From contig NZ_SDPQ02000001.1 in NCBI RefSeq assembly GCF_004134905.2, forward strand, positions 1,116,001-1,180,000: 64,000 bases of DNA, given 5' to 3'. Both the position numbers and the translations under genes were made by a program. The notes under the pieces were generated by a model. It was given only the letters and a program-made list of their open reading frames with translations, was not told the origin of the DNA and did no database searches. This document shows, piece after piece, positions 1 to 9,047 of the stretch. Source of the DNA: Aeromicrobium ginsengisoli (GTDB lineage: Bacteria > Actinomycetota > Actinomycetes > Propionibacteriales > Nocardioidaceae). Position 1 is the first letter of the stretch, and each line of letters begins with the position of its first letter.

Positions 1-1
1 G

Positions 2-682
2 CTCGACGCGCGGCACGAGAGCGAGCAGCAGGTGCGCCAGTTCCTCGCCGACGCGTCGCACGAGCTGCGCACTCCCCTGTCGACGATCAAGGGCTACGCC
101 GAGCTCAGCCGGCGTACGGGCCGGGACGACCCCGACCAGATCCTCGCCAAGGTCGAGTCCGAGGCCGGCCGCATGTCAACGCTCGTCGAGGACATGCTGC
201 TGCTGGCCCGCCTCGATGCCGGTCGCGAGGTCGACCGCAGGCCGGTCGACCTGACCCGGCTCGTCGTCGAGGCGGTCAACGACGCGCGGGTCGTCGACCC
301 GGAGCGGCAGTGGACGTTCGACGTGCCCGACGAGCCCGTGACCGTGACCGGCGACGAGCAGCGACTCCACCAGGCCGTCACGAACCTGCTCACCAACGCA
401 AGCCGCCACACCCCACCCACGACGACGATCGACGTACGCCTGCAGGTCGGCGACACCGTACGGGTCGAGGTGCACGACAACGGTCCCGGCATCGACCCTG
501 CGCTCGTGCCGACGATCTTCGAGCGCTTCGTGCGCGGCGACTCGTCCCGCACGCGCGCATCAGGTGGTGCCGGCCTCGGCATGTCGCTCGTACGCGCGAT
601 CATGCACGCCCACCACGGCACGGCGGCGGTCGAGAGCACCCCGGGGGACACGACGTTCACCCTCACGCTGCCCCGCGACTGA
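2..682 (+). CDS. Sensor histidine kinase, C-terminal part (gene begins before the window)
   Basis: This is the catalytic half of a membrane two-component sensor kinase. The reading frame is open from base 2, so the sensor and membrane parts lie upstream. The H-box reads ASHELRTPL, with the phospho-accepting His codon at 59-61. The N-box (NLLTNASRH), G1 (DNGPGID), F-box (FERFVRGD) and G2 (GGAGLGMSLV) of the HATPase domain follow in the usual order. The protein ends in the usual TFTLTLP strand. The cognate response regulator would be expected upstream. The 87-base gap to the next gene suggests a separate transcript for the glycosyltransferases. The ligand is unknown. Confidence 0.93.
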   Translation, partial: LDARHESEQQVRQFLADASHELRTPLSTIKGYAELSRRTGRDDPDQILAKVESEAGRMSTLVEDMLLLARLDAGREVDRRPVDLTRLVVEAVNDARVVDPERQWTFDVPDEPVTVTGDEQRLHQAVTNLLTNASRHTPPTTTIDVRLQVGDTVRVEVHDNGPGIDPALVPTIFERFVRGDSSRTRASGGAGLGMSLVRAIMHAHHGTAAVESTPGDTTFTLTLPRD

Positions 683-769
683 ACGCCGCTGCGACCGGGC
701 TGAACGCCTCACAGAGGTGGCACAGACGAGCCACACGGTCGTGCCAGTCCGGTCTCGCAGCGTGGAGGC

Positions 770-2803
770 ATGAACCAGACGACCCTCATCGCGCCGGCGG
801 CCGAGCGCCGCACCGTGGCGCCCGCCTCTGACCGAACGCCCTCCACCCCGAGCTGGACGACGCGCCTCTGGCGGGGCAAGCCCGACGACTCACCACTCGT
901 ACGCCCCGCACTGCTGGGTCTGTTGCTGGCGACCGCGCTCCTCTACCTGTGGGGGCTCGGCGCGTCCGGGTGGGCCAACTCGTTCTACTCCGCCGCAGTT
1001 CAAGCCGGCTCGGCGTCGTGGAAGGCGTTCTTCTTCGGCTCCTCCGACGCGTCGAACTCGATCACGGTCGACAAGACACCGATGTCGCTCTGGCCGATGT
1101 CGCTGTCGGTCCGCATCTTCGGGCTGTCGTCGTGGAGCATGCTCGTCCCGCAGGCGCTCATGGGCGTCGGCTCGGTCGGCCTGCTGTACGCGACGGTCAG
1201 GCGTACGACCCACAATGCGTGGGCCGGGCTGCTCGCCGGTGCGACGCTCGCGCTGACGCCGGTCGCGGTGCTGATGTTCCGGTTCAACAATCCCGACGCG
1301 CTGCTGACGCTGTTCCTCATCGCGTCGGTCTACGCCACGATCCGCGCGATCGAGTCGCCCGAGCGGGCAGTCCGCTGGCTCGTGCTGGGCGGTTCGCTGG
1401 TCGGCTTCGCGTTCCTCACCAAGATGCTCCAGGCGTTCCTGGTCCCGCCGCCCCTTGCGGCCGTCTACCTCATCGCCGCCAAGCCGTCGATCGGCAAGCG
1501 CCTCGGCCACCTGCTGATCGCGTTCGGGTCGATGATCGTCGCCGCCGGCTGGTGGATCGCGATCGTCGAGCTGTGGCCCGCATCGAGCCGGCCCTACATC
1601 GGCGGCTCGCAGAACAACTCGATCCTCGAGCTCACCCTCGGCTACAACGGCTTCGGCCGGCTCAACGGCAACGAGGTCGGCTCGGTCGGCGGCGGTGGCG
1701 GCAACACCGGCGGCGGCAACTGGGGCGCGACCGGCCTGTTCCGGCTGTTCAACTCCGAGATCGGCGGCCAGATCGCCTGGCTGCTCCCCGCAGCGCTCGC
1801 CAGCCTGGCGCTCGGCGTGTGGTTCCGGCGCAAGGCCGGGCGTACGGATCGCCAGCTCGGTGGACTCATCGTGTGGGGTGGGTGGCTGCTCGTCACCGGG
1901 CTGACGTTCAGCTTCATGGCCGGCATCTTCCACGCCTACTACACCGTCGCGCTCGCCCCGGCGATCGCCGCGCTCATCGGCATCGGCGCCAGCATCCTCT
2001 GGGAGCACCGCGAGTCCGTCGTCGCCGCCCTCGGCGCCGCATTCGTCCTCGCACTCAGCGCTTCGATGAGCTTCGTCCTGCTCGACCGGGCCGACGGATT
2101 CGTCCCATGGCTCAAGTACGTCGTGGTCGTGGTCGGCGTCGGCGCCGCCCTGCTGATCGTGCTCCACCGGCTGCTGTCCAAGCGGGTCATGCTCGCCGTC
2201 GGAGCCGCCGCGGTCATCACGATGCTCGCCGGCCCCACGGCGTACGCGGTGGACACCGCGTCGACTCCGCACACCGGCTCGATTCCCACCGCCGGCCCCA
2301 ACACGGGCGGCGGCATGGGCGGCGGACCCGGTGGCGGTCGCGGTGGCGGCCAGATGGGGCAGCTCCCGACGCAGAACGGCACCCGCCAGGCACCCGGCGG
2401 CACCACTAGCACCCCACGCGGAACCGGCGGCGGCACCGGCGGGCTGCTCAACGGCTCGACGTCGACCACGGCGATCAACGCCCTGCTGACGACAGACGCC
2501 AGTTCCTACACGTGGGTCGCCGCAGCGATCGGCTCCAACACCGCCTCGGGCTACCAGCTCGCGACCGAGCTGCCAGTCATGGCGATCGGCGGGTTCAACG
2601 GCTCGGACCCGAGCCCGACGCTCGCGCAGTTCAAGCAGTACGTCGCCGACGGCGACATCCACTACTTCATTGCCAGCGGTGGCGGCGGGATGAGCGCCGG
2701 CGGCAGCACCAGCACGGCGATCACGACGTGGGTGGCGGACAACTTCACCGCCAAGACCGTCGACGGCGTGACGATCTACGACCTCTCGGCAGGCATCCAG
2801 TGA
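770..2803 (+). CDS. GT39 / ArnT-YkcB-type membrane glycosyltransferase
   Basis: A 677-aa polytopic protein of the PMT/ArnT superfamily, which transfers sugar from a polyprenyl-phosphate donor at the outer face of the membrane. After a cytoplasmic N-terminus (about 45 aa) there are about ten hydrophobic segments. The first extracytoplasmic loop holds D100-K-T-P, typical of YkcB-type members. Gly-rich low-complexity stretches occur near residues 305-318 and 508-530, followed by a soluble C-terminal domain. GGAGG stands just before the ATG. The stop overlaps the next gene by 4 bp (GTGA), so it is co-translated with a GT2 that probably charges the lipid carrier. The acceptor is unknown. Confidence 0.88.
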   Translation: MNQTTLIAPAAERRTVAPASDRTPSTPSWTTRLWRGKPDDSPLVRPALLGLLLATALLYLWGLGASGWANSFYSAAVQAGSASWKAFFFGSSDASNSITVDKTPMSLWPMSLSVRIFGLSSWSMLVPQALMGVGSVGLLYATVRRTTHNAWAGLLAGATLALTPVAVLMFRFNNPDALLTLFLIASVYATIRAIESPERAVRWLVLGGSLVGFAFLTKMLQAFLVPPPLAAVYLIAAKPSIGKRLGHLLIAFGSMIVAAGWWIAIVELWPASSRPYIGGSQNNSILELTLGYNGFGRLNGNEVGSVGGGGGNTGGGNWGATGLFRLFNSEIGGQIAWLLPAALASLALGVWFRRKAGRTDRQLGGLIVWGGWLLVTGLTFSFMAGIFHAYYTVALAPAIAALIGIGASILWEHRESVVAALGAAFVLALSASMSFVLLDRADGFVPWLKYVVVVVGVGAALLIVLHRLLSKRVMLAVGAAAVITMLAGPTAYAVDTASTPHTGSIPTAGPNTGGGMGGGPGGGRGGGQMGQLPTQNGTRQAPGGTTSTPRGTGGGTGGLLNGSTSTTAINALLTTDASSYTWVAAAIGSNTASGYQLATELPVMAIGGFNGSDPSPTLAQFKQYVADGDIHYFIASGGGGMSAGGSTSTAITTWVADNFTAKTVDGVTIYDLSAGIQ

Positions 2804-4023
2804 CCGCGGCAACGGCGTACGCCGAGCACACACCGGTTGGCACGACCGTGCTGGACATCGTGATCCCGGTCCACAACGAGGAGCGGACGCTGGTGCAGTC
2901 GGTCGAGACCGTCCGCAGGCACCTGCACACGCTGCCGTATGAGTCACGCGTGACGATCGCTGACAACGCGAGCACCGACGCGACGGGCCTCCTGGCCCAT
3001 CAGCTGGCACACCGCCACGAGGACGTCTCGGTCGTGTCGCTGGCGCAGAAGGGGCGCGGGCGGGCGCTCAAGGAGGCCTGGTCCCGATCGGACGCCGAGG
3101 TGCTGGTCTACATGGACGTCGACCTGTCGACCGACCTCAACGCCCTGCTGCCGCTGGTCGCCCCGCTGCTGTCCGGGCACTCCGACCTCGCGATCGGCTC
3201 CCGGCTGGCCCGCACCGCACGTACGACCCGGGGACCCAAGCGCGAGCTGATCTCCCGGATGTACAACGTGATGCTCCGCGGGGCACTGCGGGCGCGGTTC
3301 TCCGACGCCCAGTGCGGCTTCAAGGCGATCCGGCGCGACGTGGCCGAGAAGCTGCTGCCGCTGATCGAAGACAACGAGTGGTTCTTCGACACCGAGCTGC
3401 TGGTCGTCGCCGAGCGGGCCGGCCTGCGCATCCACGAGGTGCCGGTCGACTGGGTCGACGACCCCGACAGCCGGGTCGACATCGTCCGCACCGCGGCGGC
3501 CGACCTGCGCGGCATGGGCCGGCTCGGCTGGGCCCTGCTGCGCGGGCGGGTGCCGCTGGCCGAGGTCGCCGACGCCCTCGGGCGTACGACGGCCCGCAGC
3601 GCCGGCGGACGGCTGAGCGCCCAGATGGTCGTGTTCACCCTGATCGGGATCCTGTCGACCCTCGCGTACGGCGTCCTGTACGTCGCTCTGCGCGGCCGGC
3701 TCGGTGCGCAGGAGGCGAACGCCCTCGCGCTCGCCACGACCGCGATCGCCAACACGGCGGCCAACCGGCGCTTCACATTCGGCTTCCGAGGGCCTGACGG
3801 GGCGCTGCGGCACCAGCTCCAGGGTCTGCTGGTCTTCGCGTGCGGACTCGGCGTCACGAGCGGTGCGTTGTGGACGTTGCGGGCCGCACGCGGCGAGGGG
3901 CATCCGCTGGTCGAGGTCGCCCTGCTGACCGCGGCCAACCTGTTCGTCACCGTCATGCGCTTCGTCCTGATGCGGCTGTGGATCTTCCGCGGCGTACGCG
4001 CAGAGCCGGAAACCGCAGGGTGA
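2800..4023 (+). CDS. GT2 glycosyltransferase fused to a GtrA membrane domain
   Basis: A 407-aa fusion. Residues about 15-245 are a dolichol-phosphate-mannose-synthase-like GT2 domain, with VIPVHNEE at the start and MDVDLST carrying the metal-binding D106/D108. Residues about 265-395 form a four-helix GtrA domain. It probably loads a sugar onto polyprenyl phosphate and helps flip it for the GT39 enzyme encoded just upstream. The GTG start was chosen because it gives the 4-bp GTGA overlap with the GT39 stop and directly precedes the conserved N-terminus. The sugar donor is not evident. Confidence 0.9.
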   Translation: MTAATAYAEHTPVGTTVLDIVIPVHNEERTLVQSVETVRRHLHTLPYESRVTIADNASTDATGLLAHQLAHRHEDVSVVSLAQKGRGRALKEAWSRSDAEVLVYMDVDLSTDLNALLPLVAPLLSGHSDLAIGSRLARTARTTRGPKRELISRMYNVMLRGALRARFSDAQCGFKAIRRDVAEKLLPLIEDNEWFFDTELLVVAERAGLRIHEVPVDWVDDPDSRVDIVRTAAADLRGMGRLGWALLRGRVPLAEVADALGRTTARSAGGRLSAQMVVFTLIGILSTLAYGVLYVALRGRLGAQEANALALATTAIANTAANRRFTFGFRGPDGALRHQLQGLLVFACGLGVTSGALWTLRAARGEGHPLVEVALLTAANLFVTVMRFVLMRLWIFRGVRAEPETAG

Positions 4024-4052
4024 GCGGCGCCCCGCGCCGAAACCGGTTGTCT

Positions 4053-4086
4053 CGCACACGTCGATGCAGCAAGATCGACGTGTGCG
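4053..4086. terminator. Perfect 13-bp stem-loop between glycosyltransferase and PspA genes
   Basis: CGCACACGTCGAT and its exact reverse complement flank an 8-base loop, starting 30 bases after the GT2 stop. No T-run follows, which is common in actinobacterial terminators. It could also be an operator for the PspA gene that begins 58 bases further on. Confidence 0.5.
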
Positions 4087-4144
4087 GCAACCCTGTGCCC
4101 GATCGTCGCACCCCGCAAGCAGCATCTGACAGAGAGTGATGACC

Positions 4145-4885
4145 ATGGCTCAGAAACAGACCATCCTGGGGCGCATCGGCCAGTTGACGCGCGCCAACAT
4201 CAACGCCCTCCTCGACAAGGCCGAGGATCCGGAGAAGATGCTCGACCAGCTCGTGCGCGACTACACCAACTCGATCGCCGAGGCAGAGGACGCCGTGGCC
4301 CAGACGATCGGCAACCTGCGGCTCGCCGAGGCCGATCACGCCGAGGATGTCGCCGCGGTCAAGGAATGGGGCCAGAAGGCACTCGCCGCGTCGCAGAAGG
4401 CCGACTCCCTGCGTACGTCCGGACAGGCCGCGGAGGCCGACAAGTTCGACCAGCTCGCCAAGATCGCCCTGTCCAAGCAGATCGGGTTCGAGACCGAGGC
4501 CACGCAGGCCGAGCCGATGATCGCCTCGCAGAACGAGACGGTCGAGAAGCTCAAGACCGGACTGATCGGCATGAAGGCCAAGCTCAGCGAGCTGCAGACC
4601 AAGCGCGACCAGCTCGTCGCCCGCGCCAAGACCGCCGAGGCACAGGCCAAGGTCCAGGACGCGGTCCAGTCGATCGACGTGCTCGATCCCACCAGCGAGC
4701 TGGGCCGGTTCGAGGACAAGGTCCGCCGCTCCGAGGCGCAGGTCGCCGGGCAGGCCGAGCTGAATGCCGCGACGGCCGACCCATGGGACGAGCTCGAGGC
4801 ATCGTCCACGGACGCCGAGGTCGAGGCCCGGCTGGCCGCGCTCAAGGGCGCCGGCACCGCCGCACCCGAGGCGGCGACCGAATGA
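4145..4885 (+). CDS. PspA/IM30 family protein
   Basis: A 246-aa, highly charged, almost wholly helical protein starting MAQKQTILGRIGQL, typical of actinobacterial PspA/IM30 (ESCRT-III-related) proteins. These assemble on the inner membrane and protect it under envelope stress. The A-E-D-P-E-K-M segment near residue 25 and the Ala/Glu/Lys coiled coil through residue about 190 are characteristic. Start choice: GAGAG lies 8 bases before this ATG; GTG 4136 and ATG 4139 are in-frame alternatives with poorer spacing. The stop overlaps the DUF2505 start by 4 bp. The C-terminal tail (about 200-246) is Ala/Glu-rich and variable. Confidence 0.92.
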   Translation: MAQKQTILGRIGQLTRANINALLDKAEDPEKMLDQLVRDYTNSIAEAEDAVAQTIGNLRLAEADHAEDVAAVKEWGQKALAASQKADSLRTSGQAAEADKFDQLAKIALSKQIGFETEATQAEPMIASQNETVEKLKTGLIGMKAKLSELQTKRDQLVARAKTAEAQAKVQDAVQSIDVLDPTSELGRFEDKVRRSEAQVAGQAELNAATADPWDELEASSTDAEVEARLAALKGAGTAAPEAATE

Positions 4886-5367
4886 AGCTCACCGAGTCGT
4901 TCAGCTACGAAGGTGCCGACGTCGCGACGGTCTACGGGCTGATCACCGACCAGGCGTTCCGCACCGAGTCGTGCGCCAACCAGGGCGCCCACGAGTACGA
5001 GGTCACGGTCGAGGAGTCCGGCGACGGGGCGACCGTCACGGTCATCCGTACGCAGGACGCCGACCTGCCCGACTTCGTCAAGAAGCTCACCGGCAGCACC
5101 GTCAAGGTCAAGCAGACCGAGGTGTGGAGCGGCCCCGACGCGAGCGGCAACCGCACCGCCGACGTCAAGGTCAGCATCATCGGACAGCCCGCCGAGATGA
5201 CCGGCAAGGCCAAACTGGTCGCCGACGGCGCCGCGACCTCGTTCAGCCTCGACGGCGACGTCAAGGTGTCGATCCCGTTCATCGGCAAGAAGATCGAGCC
5301 CGAGGTCGCCAAGGCGATCCGGTCCTCGCTGCGCGAAGAGGTCGAGTACGGCCAGGCCAAGCTCTAG
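4882..5367 (+). CDS. DUF2505 domain protein
   Basis: A 161-aa protein of the actinobacterial DUF2505 family, which resembles START/SRPBCC-type lipid- or ligand-binding folds (F-x-Y near the start, alternating strands, a long C-terminal helix). There is no signal peptide or membrane segment. The ATG overlaps the pspA stop (ATGA), so the two are translationally coupled and may share a membrane-stress role; that link is inferred from position only. No catalytic residues are recognisable. Confidence 0.85.
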   Translation: MKLTESFSYEGADVATVYGLITDQAFRTESCANQGAHEYEVTVEESGDGATVTVIRTQDADLPDFVKKLTGSTVKVKQTEVWSGPDASGNRTADVKVSIIGQPAEMTGKAKLVADGAATSFSLDGDVKVSIPFIGKKIEPEVAKAIRSSLREEVEYGQAKL

Positions 5368-5377
5368 GAAGAGGTCG

Positions 5378-5686
5378 CTACGACGCCGTGTCCGGCCCCG
5401 CGAGGGTGCTGAGCACGGCGTCGATCTCTTGCGTGGCATACCAAGCGAGATCGCCCGTGCCATCGACGTCGAGGTGGAACGACACGACGTCGTCGAGCGT
5501 GACCGGCCCGTCGGGGTCGTCGAGCTCGGCCGCGGCGACCGCAGCACCGTTCTCCGCCGCCTCCTCGAGCGCGGCGAGCTCGTCCTCCTCGTCCTCCGAC
5601 GCGGCGAGGAATGCCGGAGCGCTGATCGAGCCGCCACCGGCCAAGGCCGTCAGGTCGTCGGGGCTGACCGCGAGATAGACCCTCAT
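5378..5686 (-). CDS. DUF6912 family protein
   Basis: A 102-aa small acidic protein beginning MRVYLAVSPDDLTAL, the typical opening of the actinobacterial DUF6912 family. The C-terminal half contains VVSFHLDVDG. There is no membrane segment and no known activity. The ATG overlaps the stop of the upstream acyltransferase gene by 4 bp, so it is translated from the same mRNA. It converges on the DUF2505 gene with only 10 bases between the two stops. Confidence 0.8.
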   Translation of the reverse strand: MRVYLAVSPDDLTALAGGGSISAPAFLAASEDEEDELAALEEAAENGAAVAAAELDDPDGPVTLDDVVSFHLDVDGTGDLAWYATQEIDAVLSTLAGPDTAS

Positions 5687-7086
5687 GACTTGGCCGGCCT
5701 CTGACGCCCGCGCGGAGCGCGCGACCGGCGCCCCTCGACGGACTCGACGAGCTCGAGCAACGCGTCCTCGATGCACTGCGCCAGGACGTCGACGTCCGGC
5801 ACGGCTTCGCGATCCGCGACGATGCCGAAGAACACCTTGCTGTTGTAGGACGTGACGCCGATCGAGACCGCCCGGCGACCACTCAGGGGGATGCACGGAT
5901 AGACCTCGCTGACCGCCTCCCCCGCCATGTAGACGGGATCCTGCGGACCCGGCACGTTGGTGATGACGATCTGGTGGCCGCGACCCGCCTCGGCGTCCGC
6001 GACCCGCGCGCCGACGGCGTGGAACGTCGACGTGGCGAAGCCAGGCAGGTTGGCCAGCTTGTTGGCGGCGACCGCGGAGCCGGTCTCGCGATGATCCTTG
6101 AGCGCGTACGACACCTGGTGCAGCCGCACGACGGGATTGGACTCGCCGACCGGCAGCGACAGCAGGTGCCCGCGCACCTTGGAGCCCAGCGACGTGGGCA
6201 GGCCGTCCTCGGCGACGACCGACATCGGCACCATCGCGCGGAAGCTGGTCTTGGCGGTGACGGGCTCGGCGCGTGTCAGCATCCAGCCGCGGATGCCGCC
6301 GGCGATCACCGCCAGGATGACGTCGTTGACCGTGCCGCCGTGCTCCTCGCGTACGCGCCGGAAGTCGTCGAGCTGGGCGGCCAGCGAGGCGAACCGGCGA
6401 TGCCGCGACAGCTCCGTGGACAGGACGCTGTGGGGCGGCTGGCCGTCGACGCCGACGACCGGCAGTCGCCGCGCGATCCGGCCGAGGTTGAGCTCGGCGA
6501 CACGCAGCGCCTCGCCGGGGTGGCGCAAGTTGCGGTTGAGCGTGCCGACAACGAGCTCGGCGGCGTTGGGCTCCGGTCGCGGGTTCCACTCCTCGTAGGG
6601 GATGTCGCGGTCGTGCGCCGTCTCCTCCAGCAGGACCTGCGCGAGGTCGACCGTCTCGGAGCCGTCAACCAGTGCCTGATGGGCCTTGAACAGCAGCGCG
6701 ACCCGACCTTCGGACAGCCCCTCGATGAGGTAGAGCTCCCACAGCGGCCGGTCGAGGTCGAGCCGTCGGGCGATGAGGCGACCGACGAGCTCGTGCAGTG
6801 CCGCGGCGGTGCCGGGTCGCGGGAGCGCCGAACGGCGTACGTGCAACGAGATGTCGAAGTTCTCGTCGTCGAGCCACACGGGCGTGCCCAGCGACGCCGG
6901 GACGGTGCGCGGGACCTGTCGGTAGCGCGGCACGATGTCGATGCGCTCGTTGATGACGTGGATCAGGCGGTCGTAGTCGAGCGGGTGATCACCGGGTTCG
7001 AGGATCGCCAGCGAAGCGATCTGACGCGGCACGGTCGGGCTGTCCTGCTGCAGGAACATCGCATCCAGCGGGCTCAACCGTTGCAT
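5683..7086 (-). CDS. Wax ester synthase / diacylglycerol acyltransferase family protein
   Basis: A 467-aa member of the bacterial WS/DGAT family, which esterifies acyl-CoA to fatty alcohols or diacylglycerol for storage lipid. It starts MQRLSPLDAMFL and has the family PLW motif (114-116), the NDVILA motif and a typical C-terminal condensation-like domain. The active-site motif HHxxxDG reads H136-Q-A-L-V-D-G142, so the usually catalytic second His is Gln; activity may be altered. The start is supported by GGAGAG about 4 bases before the ATG, and a TAACTT box lies at 7114-7119 in the 5' leader. The downstream DUF6912 gene overlaps it. Confidence 0.9.
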   Translation of the reverse strand: MQRLSPLDAMFLQQDSPTVPRQIASLAILEPGDHPLDYDRLIHVINERIDIVPRYRQVPRTVPASLGTPVWLDDENFDISLHVRRSALPRPGTAAALHELVGRLIARRLDLDRPLWELYLIEGLSEGRVALLFKAHQALVDGSETVDLAQVLLEETAHDRDIPYEEWNPRPEPNAAELVVGTLNRNLRHPGEALRVAELNLGRIARRLPVVGVDGQPPHSVLSTELSRHRRFASLAAQLDDFRRVREEHGGTVNDVILAVIAGGIRGWMLTRAEPVTAKTSFRAMVPMSVVAEDGLPTSLGSKVRGHLLSLPVGESNPVVRLHQVSYALKDHRETGSAVAANKLANLPGFATSTFHAVGARVADAEAGRGHQIVITNVPGPQDPVYMAGEAVSEVYPCIPLSGRRAVSIGVTSYNSKVFFGIVADREAVPDVDVLAQCIEDALLELVESVEGRRSRAPRGRQRPAKS

Positions 7087-7127
7087 GACTCTCCTCAGGG
7101 ACGTCCTGCAGAGAAGTTACCACCGCG

Positions 7128-8276
7128 TCATGGGCTCGCAGGCGAGAGGACGGTGGGTGTTCCGACCTGTGACACGAGCGTGCGGGCCAGGACCTCGATC
7201 CGGGTCACGAACGGCGACGACGGGGCCACCTCGCGCGGCGTCCGCCCGCTGACCGCAGCGAGGTCGAGACCTGACTGGTCGAACGGCAGATGGGCCGCCG
7301 GCACCACCCCGGTGAGCCGCCGCAACGTCGCATCGACCTCGCGCTCCCGCCAGCCCAATGACGTACGTGTCATGTTGACGACCAGCGTCGGCACCCGCCC
7401 CGGCACGACTTCGGCGAGGTCGTGGAGCCCGCGTACGAGCCGCGCCAGGCCCACGGGATCGGGCCGGCCGACGGCCACGATGGCGTCGGCCTGGTCGAGC
7501 ACCTGCAGGGTCGACTGATTGCGGTTGGCCGAGGGCCCGGTGCCCGGCTCGAGGGAGAACCCGCAGTCGACGACCAGCAGCTCGGCGACCGACCGCAGGC
7601 GAGACAGGACGAGTTCGAAGGCTCCCGTGCGTACCTGCGGCCACATGTCGGCTCGCGGGAGACCCGTGAGCAGGCGCAGGCGGTCGTCGATCTCCAGCAG
7701 GTGGTCGGCCGCCTCGGCCGCCCGGCCGGTGTTGGCGGCCCGGCACGCGGCCACGAGGCCGCTCACGTCGTCGAGCACCGAGAGCATCTGGCCGAGTGAG
7801 CCGCCATAGGTGTCGGCGTCGACCAACGCCGTGTCGACGCCTTGGGCGGCCGCCGCTGAGGCGAGCCCCAGCGCCACGGTGCTGCGACCCGGTGCGCCGG
7901 CCGGGCCCCACACGGCGATCAGCGGCGCGCGTACGTCCTGGGGTGCGTGACGTGGCGCCGGGGCCTCGCGCGCCACCACGGCGAGCGAGCCGAGCCGGAG
8001 CATGCGCTCGATGCCCAGGGCCCGGGACCGTGCCTCGTCGGAGTCGACCGCGGCGACCCGTATGCCGGCGTGCTCGAGCCGATAGACCGCGTCCGCGTCG
8101 AGGCCCGGCAGGTCGGCCGTGACCAGCGCAGCGGCTGCCAGGCCGGTGTCAGCGACGGCCAGGAGGTCGGCGACGTCGACGCAACGGCGTACGAGGCGGA
8201 GGTCGGTCGAGCCCTCGATCTCGCGGATCGCCGCCGCCTCCCACGGAGCACCGCCCGCGGCGAGGACGACATCCAT
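7128..8276 (-). CDS. CpaE-like MinD/ParA-family ATPase (orphan Tad-type)
   Basis: A 382-aa protein. The N-terminal third (1-120) resembles a receiver-like pseudodomain, as in Tad pilus CpaE. Residues about 125-365 are a MinD/ParA P-loop ATPase with a deviant Walker A (WGPAGAPGRSTVALGLA), a D-A-D-T switch I and an LLVVDCG Walker B strand. CpaE proteins place Tad/Flp pilus machines. Here only the SAF/CpaB-like gene sits directly upstream, overlapping by one base (TGATG); no secretin, CpaF ATPase, TadB/C or pilin gene is nearby. It may serve a reduced secretion or localisation system. Confidence 0.85.
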   Translation of the reverse strand: MDVVLAAGGAPWEAAAIREIEGSTDLRLVRRCVDVADLLAVADTGLAAAALVTADLPGLDADAVYRLEHAGIRVAAVDSDEARSRALGIERMLRLGSLAVVAREAPAPRHAPQDVRAPLIAVWGPAGAPGRSTVALGLASAAAAQGVDTALVDADTYGGSLGQMLSVLDDVSGLVAACRAANTGRAAEAADHLLEIDDRLRLLTGLPRADMWPQVRTGAFELVLSRLRSVAELLVVDCGFSLEPGTGPSANRNQSTLQVLDQADAIVAVGRPDPVGLARLVRGLHDLAEVVPGRVPTLVVNMTRTSLGWREREVDATLRRLTGVVPAAHLPFDQSGLDLAAVSGRTPREVAPSSPFVTRIEVLARTLVSQVGTPTVLSPASP

Positions 8277-8938
8277 CAGGACACCCTGACGAGGGTCACG
8301 TGTCCCGCCGCCACGGTGCTGACGACCGATCCGCGTAGCTGTGTCTTGTCGACGTCCACCAGGACCGTCTGCGCCAGCGAGCCGGCCTGCGCCGCCGCAT
8401 CGTCACCCGACTCGATGACGCGCACGGACTCGAGCACCAGCCTGGCCTTGCCGGCCGGCTCGTCGCCGGGTCCCGGCCCGACCCACACGTCGACCAGGTC
8501 GCCGCGGCCGAGGTCGGCCGGCGCGGCGCCCTCGGCCACGCTGAGCGGCAGCTGACTGCGCATCGTGGCGGACCGGCGTACGAGTGCCCCCTTGTCGACC
8601 AAGGCCCCGGCCGACACGCCGTGAGCCCAGACGAGATCGTCCAGCGGAGCGGCGAACTCCTCGTTCGTGCGCAGATAGCTGCCCTTGGTCTCGGACGACA
8701 GGCGCACGCGAGTGGCCTGCAGCGTGTCGCGGTTGACCGCATCGCCCGCCGCGACGTCGGACCTGATCGACCAGTACTCGACCGTGTCGTCGCTGGCGGC
8801 CGCCAGACGAGCGCCGAGGATCGTCGCCCCCAGCACGAGCAACAGCCCGATGAGGAGTCGTGGGTCCCGCCACGCCCGGATGCGCAGTCGTTGCGCCGAT
8901 GTCCTGCCTGATTCCCCAGGCCCCCGCCAGTTCGTCAT
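8276..8938 (-). CDS. SAF-domain membrane protein (CpaB/FlgA-like)
   Basis: A 220-aa protein with a basic cytoplasmic N-terminus, one membrane helix (about 28-46) and an extracytoplasmic SAF domain (about 52-120: SDVAAGDAVNRDTL, then GALVDKGALVRRS) followed by an RcpC/CpaB-like portion. Such proteins are periplasmic/outer-wall adaptors of Tad pili. The start at 8938 (MTNWRGPGE) was chosen as the first Met before the basic region; GGAG lies about 16 bases upstream, so it is moderately supported. The gene is transcribed ahead of, and translationally coupled to, the CpaE-like ATPase. Confidence 0.82.
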   Translation of the reverse strand: MTNWRGPGESGRTSAQRLRIRAWRDPRLLIGLLLVLGATILGARLAAASDDTVEYWSIRSDVAAGDAVNRDTLQATRVRLSSETKGSYLRTNEEFAAPLDDLVWAHGVSAGALVDKGALVRRSATMRSQLPLSVAEGAAPADLGRGDLVDVWVGPGPGDEPAGKARLVLESVRVIESGDDAAAQAGSLAQTVLVDVDKTQLRGSVVSTVAAGHVTLVRVS

Positions 8939-9047
8939 GCATCGGTTGTACAGACTCCGCCTGCATTCGTCCATACCGGGGTGGGGTTGTCCACAGCCGC
9001 GCGTGGGCCGGGGCGACGCTGACACCGCGTCGTGGGAAACTGAAGCC

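Noticed and set aside
1687-2400. Repeat array or CRISPR-like repeats in the GT39 gene
   Set aside because: These are Gly codon runs (GGC/GGT) encoding Gly-rich loops, in frame, with no constant spacer.
890-3010. 706-codon minus-strand frame opposite the GT39 gene
   Set aside because: Arg/Gly/Asp-rich shadow; the plus strand has clear membrane-protein character and motifs.
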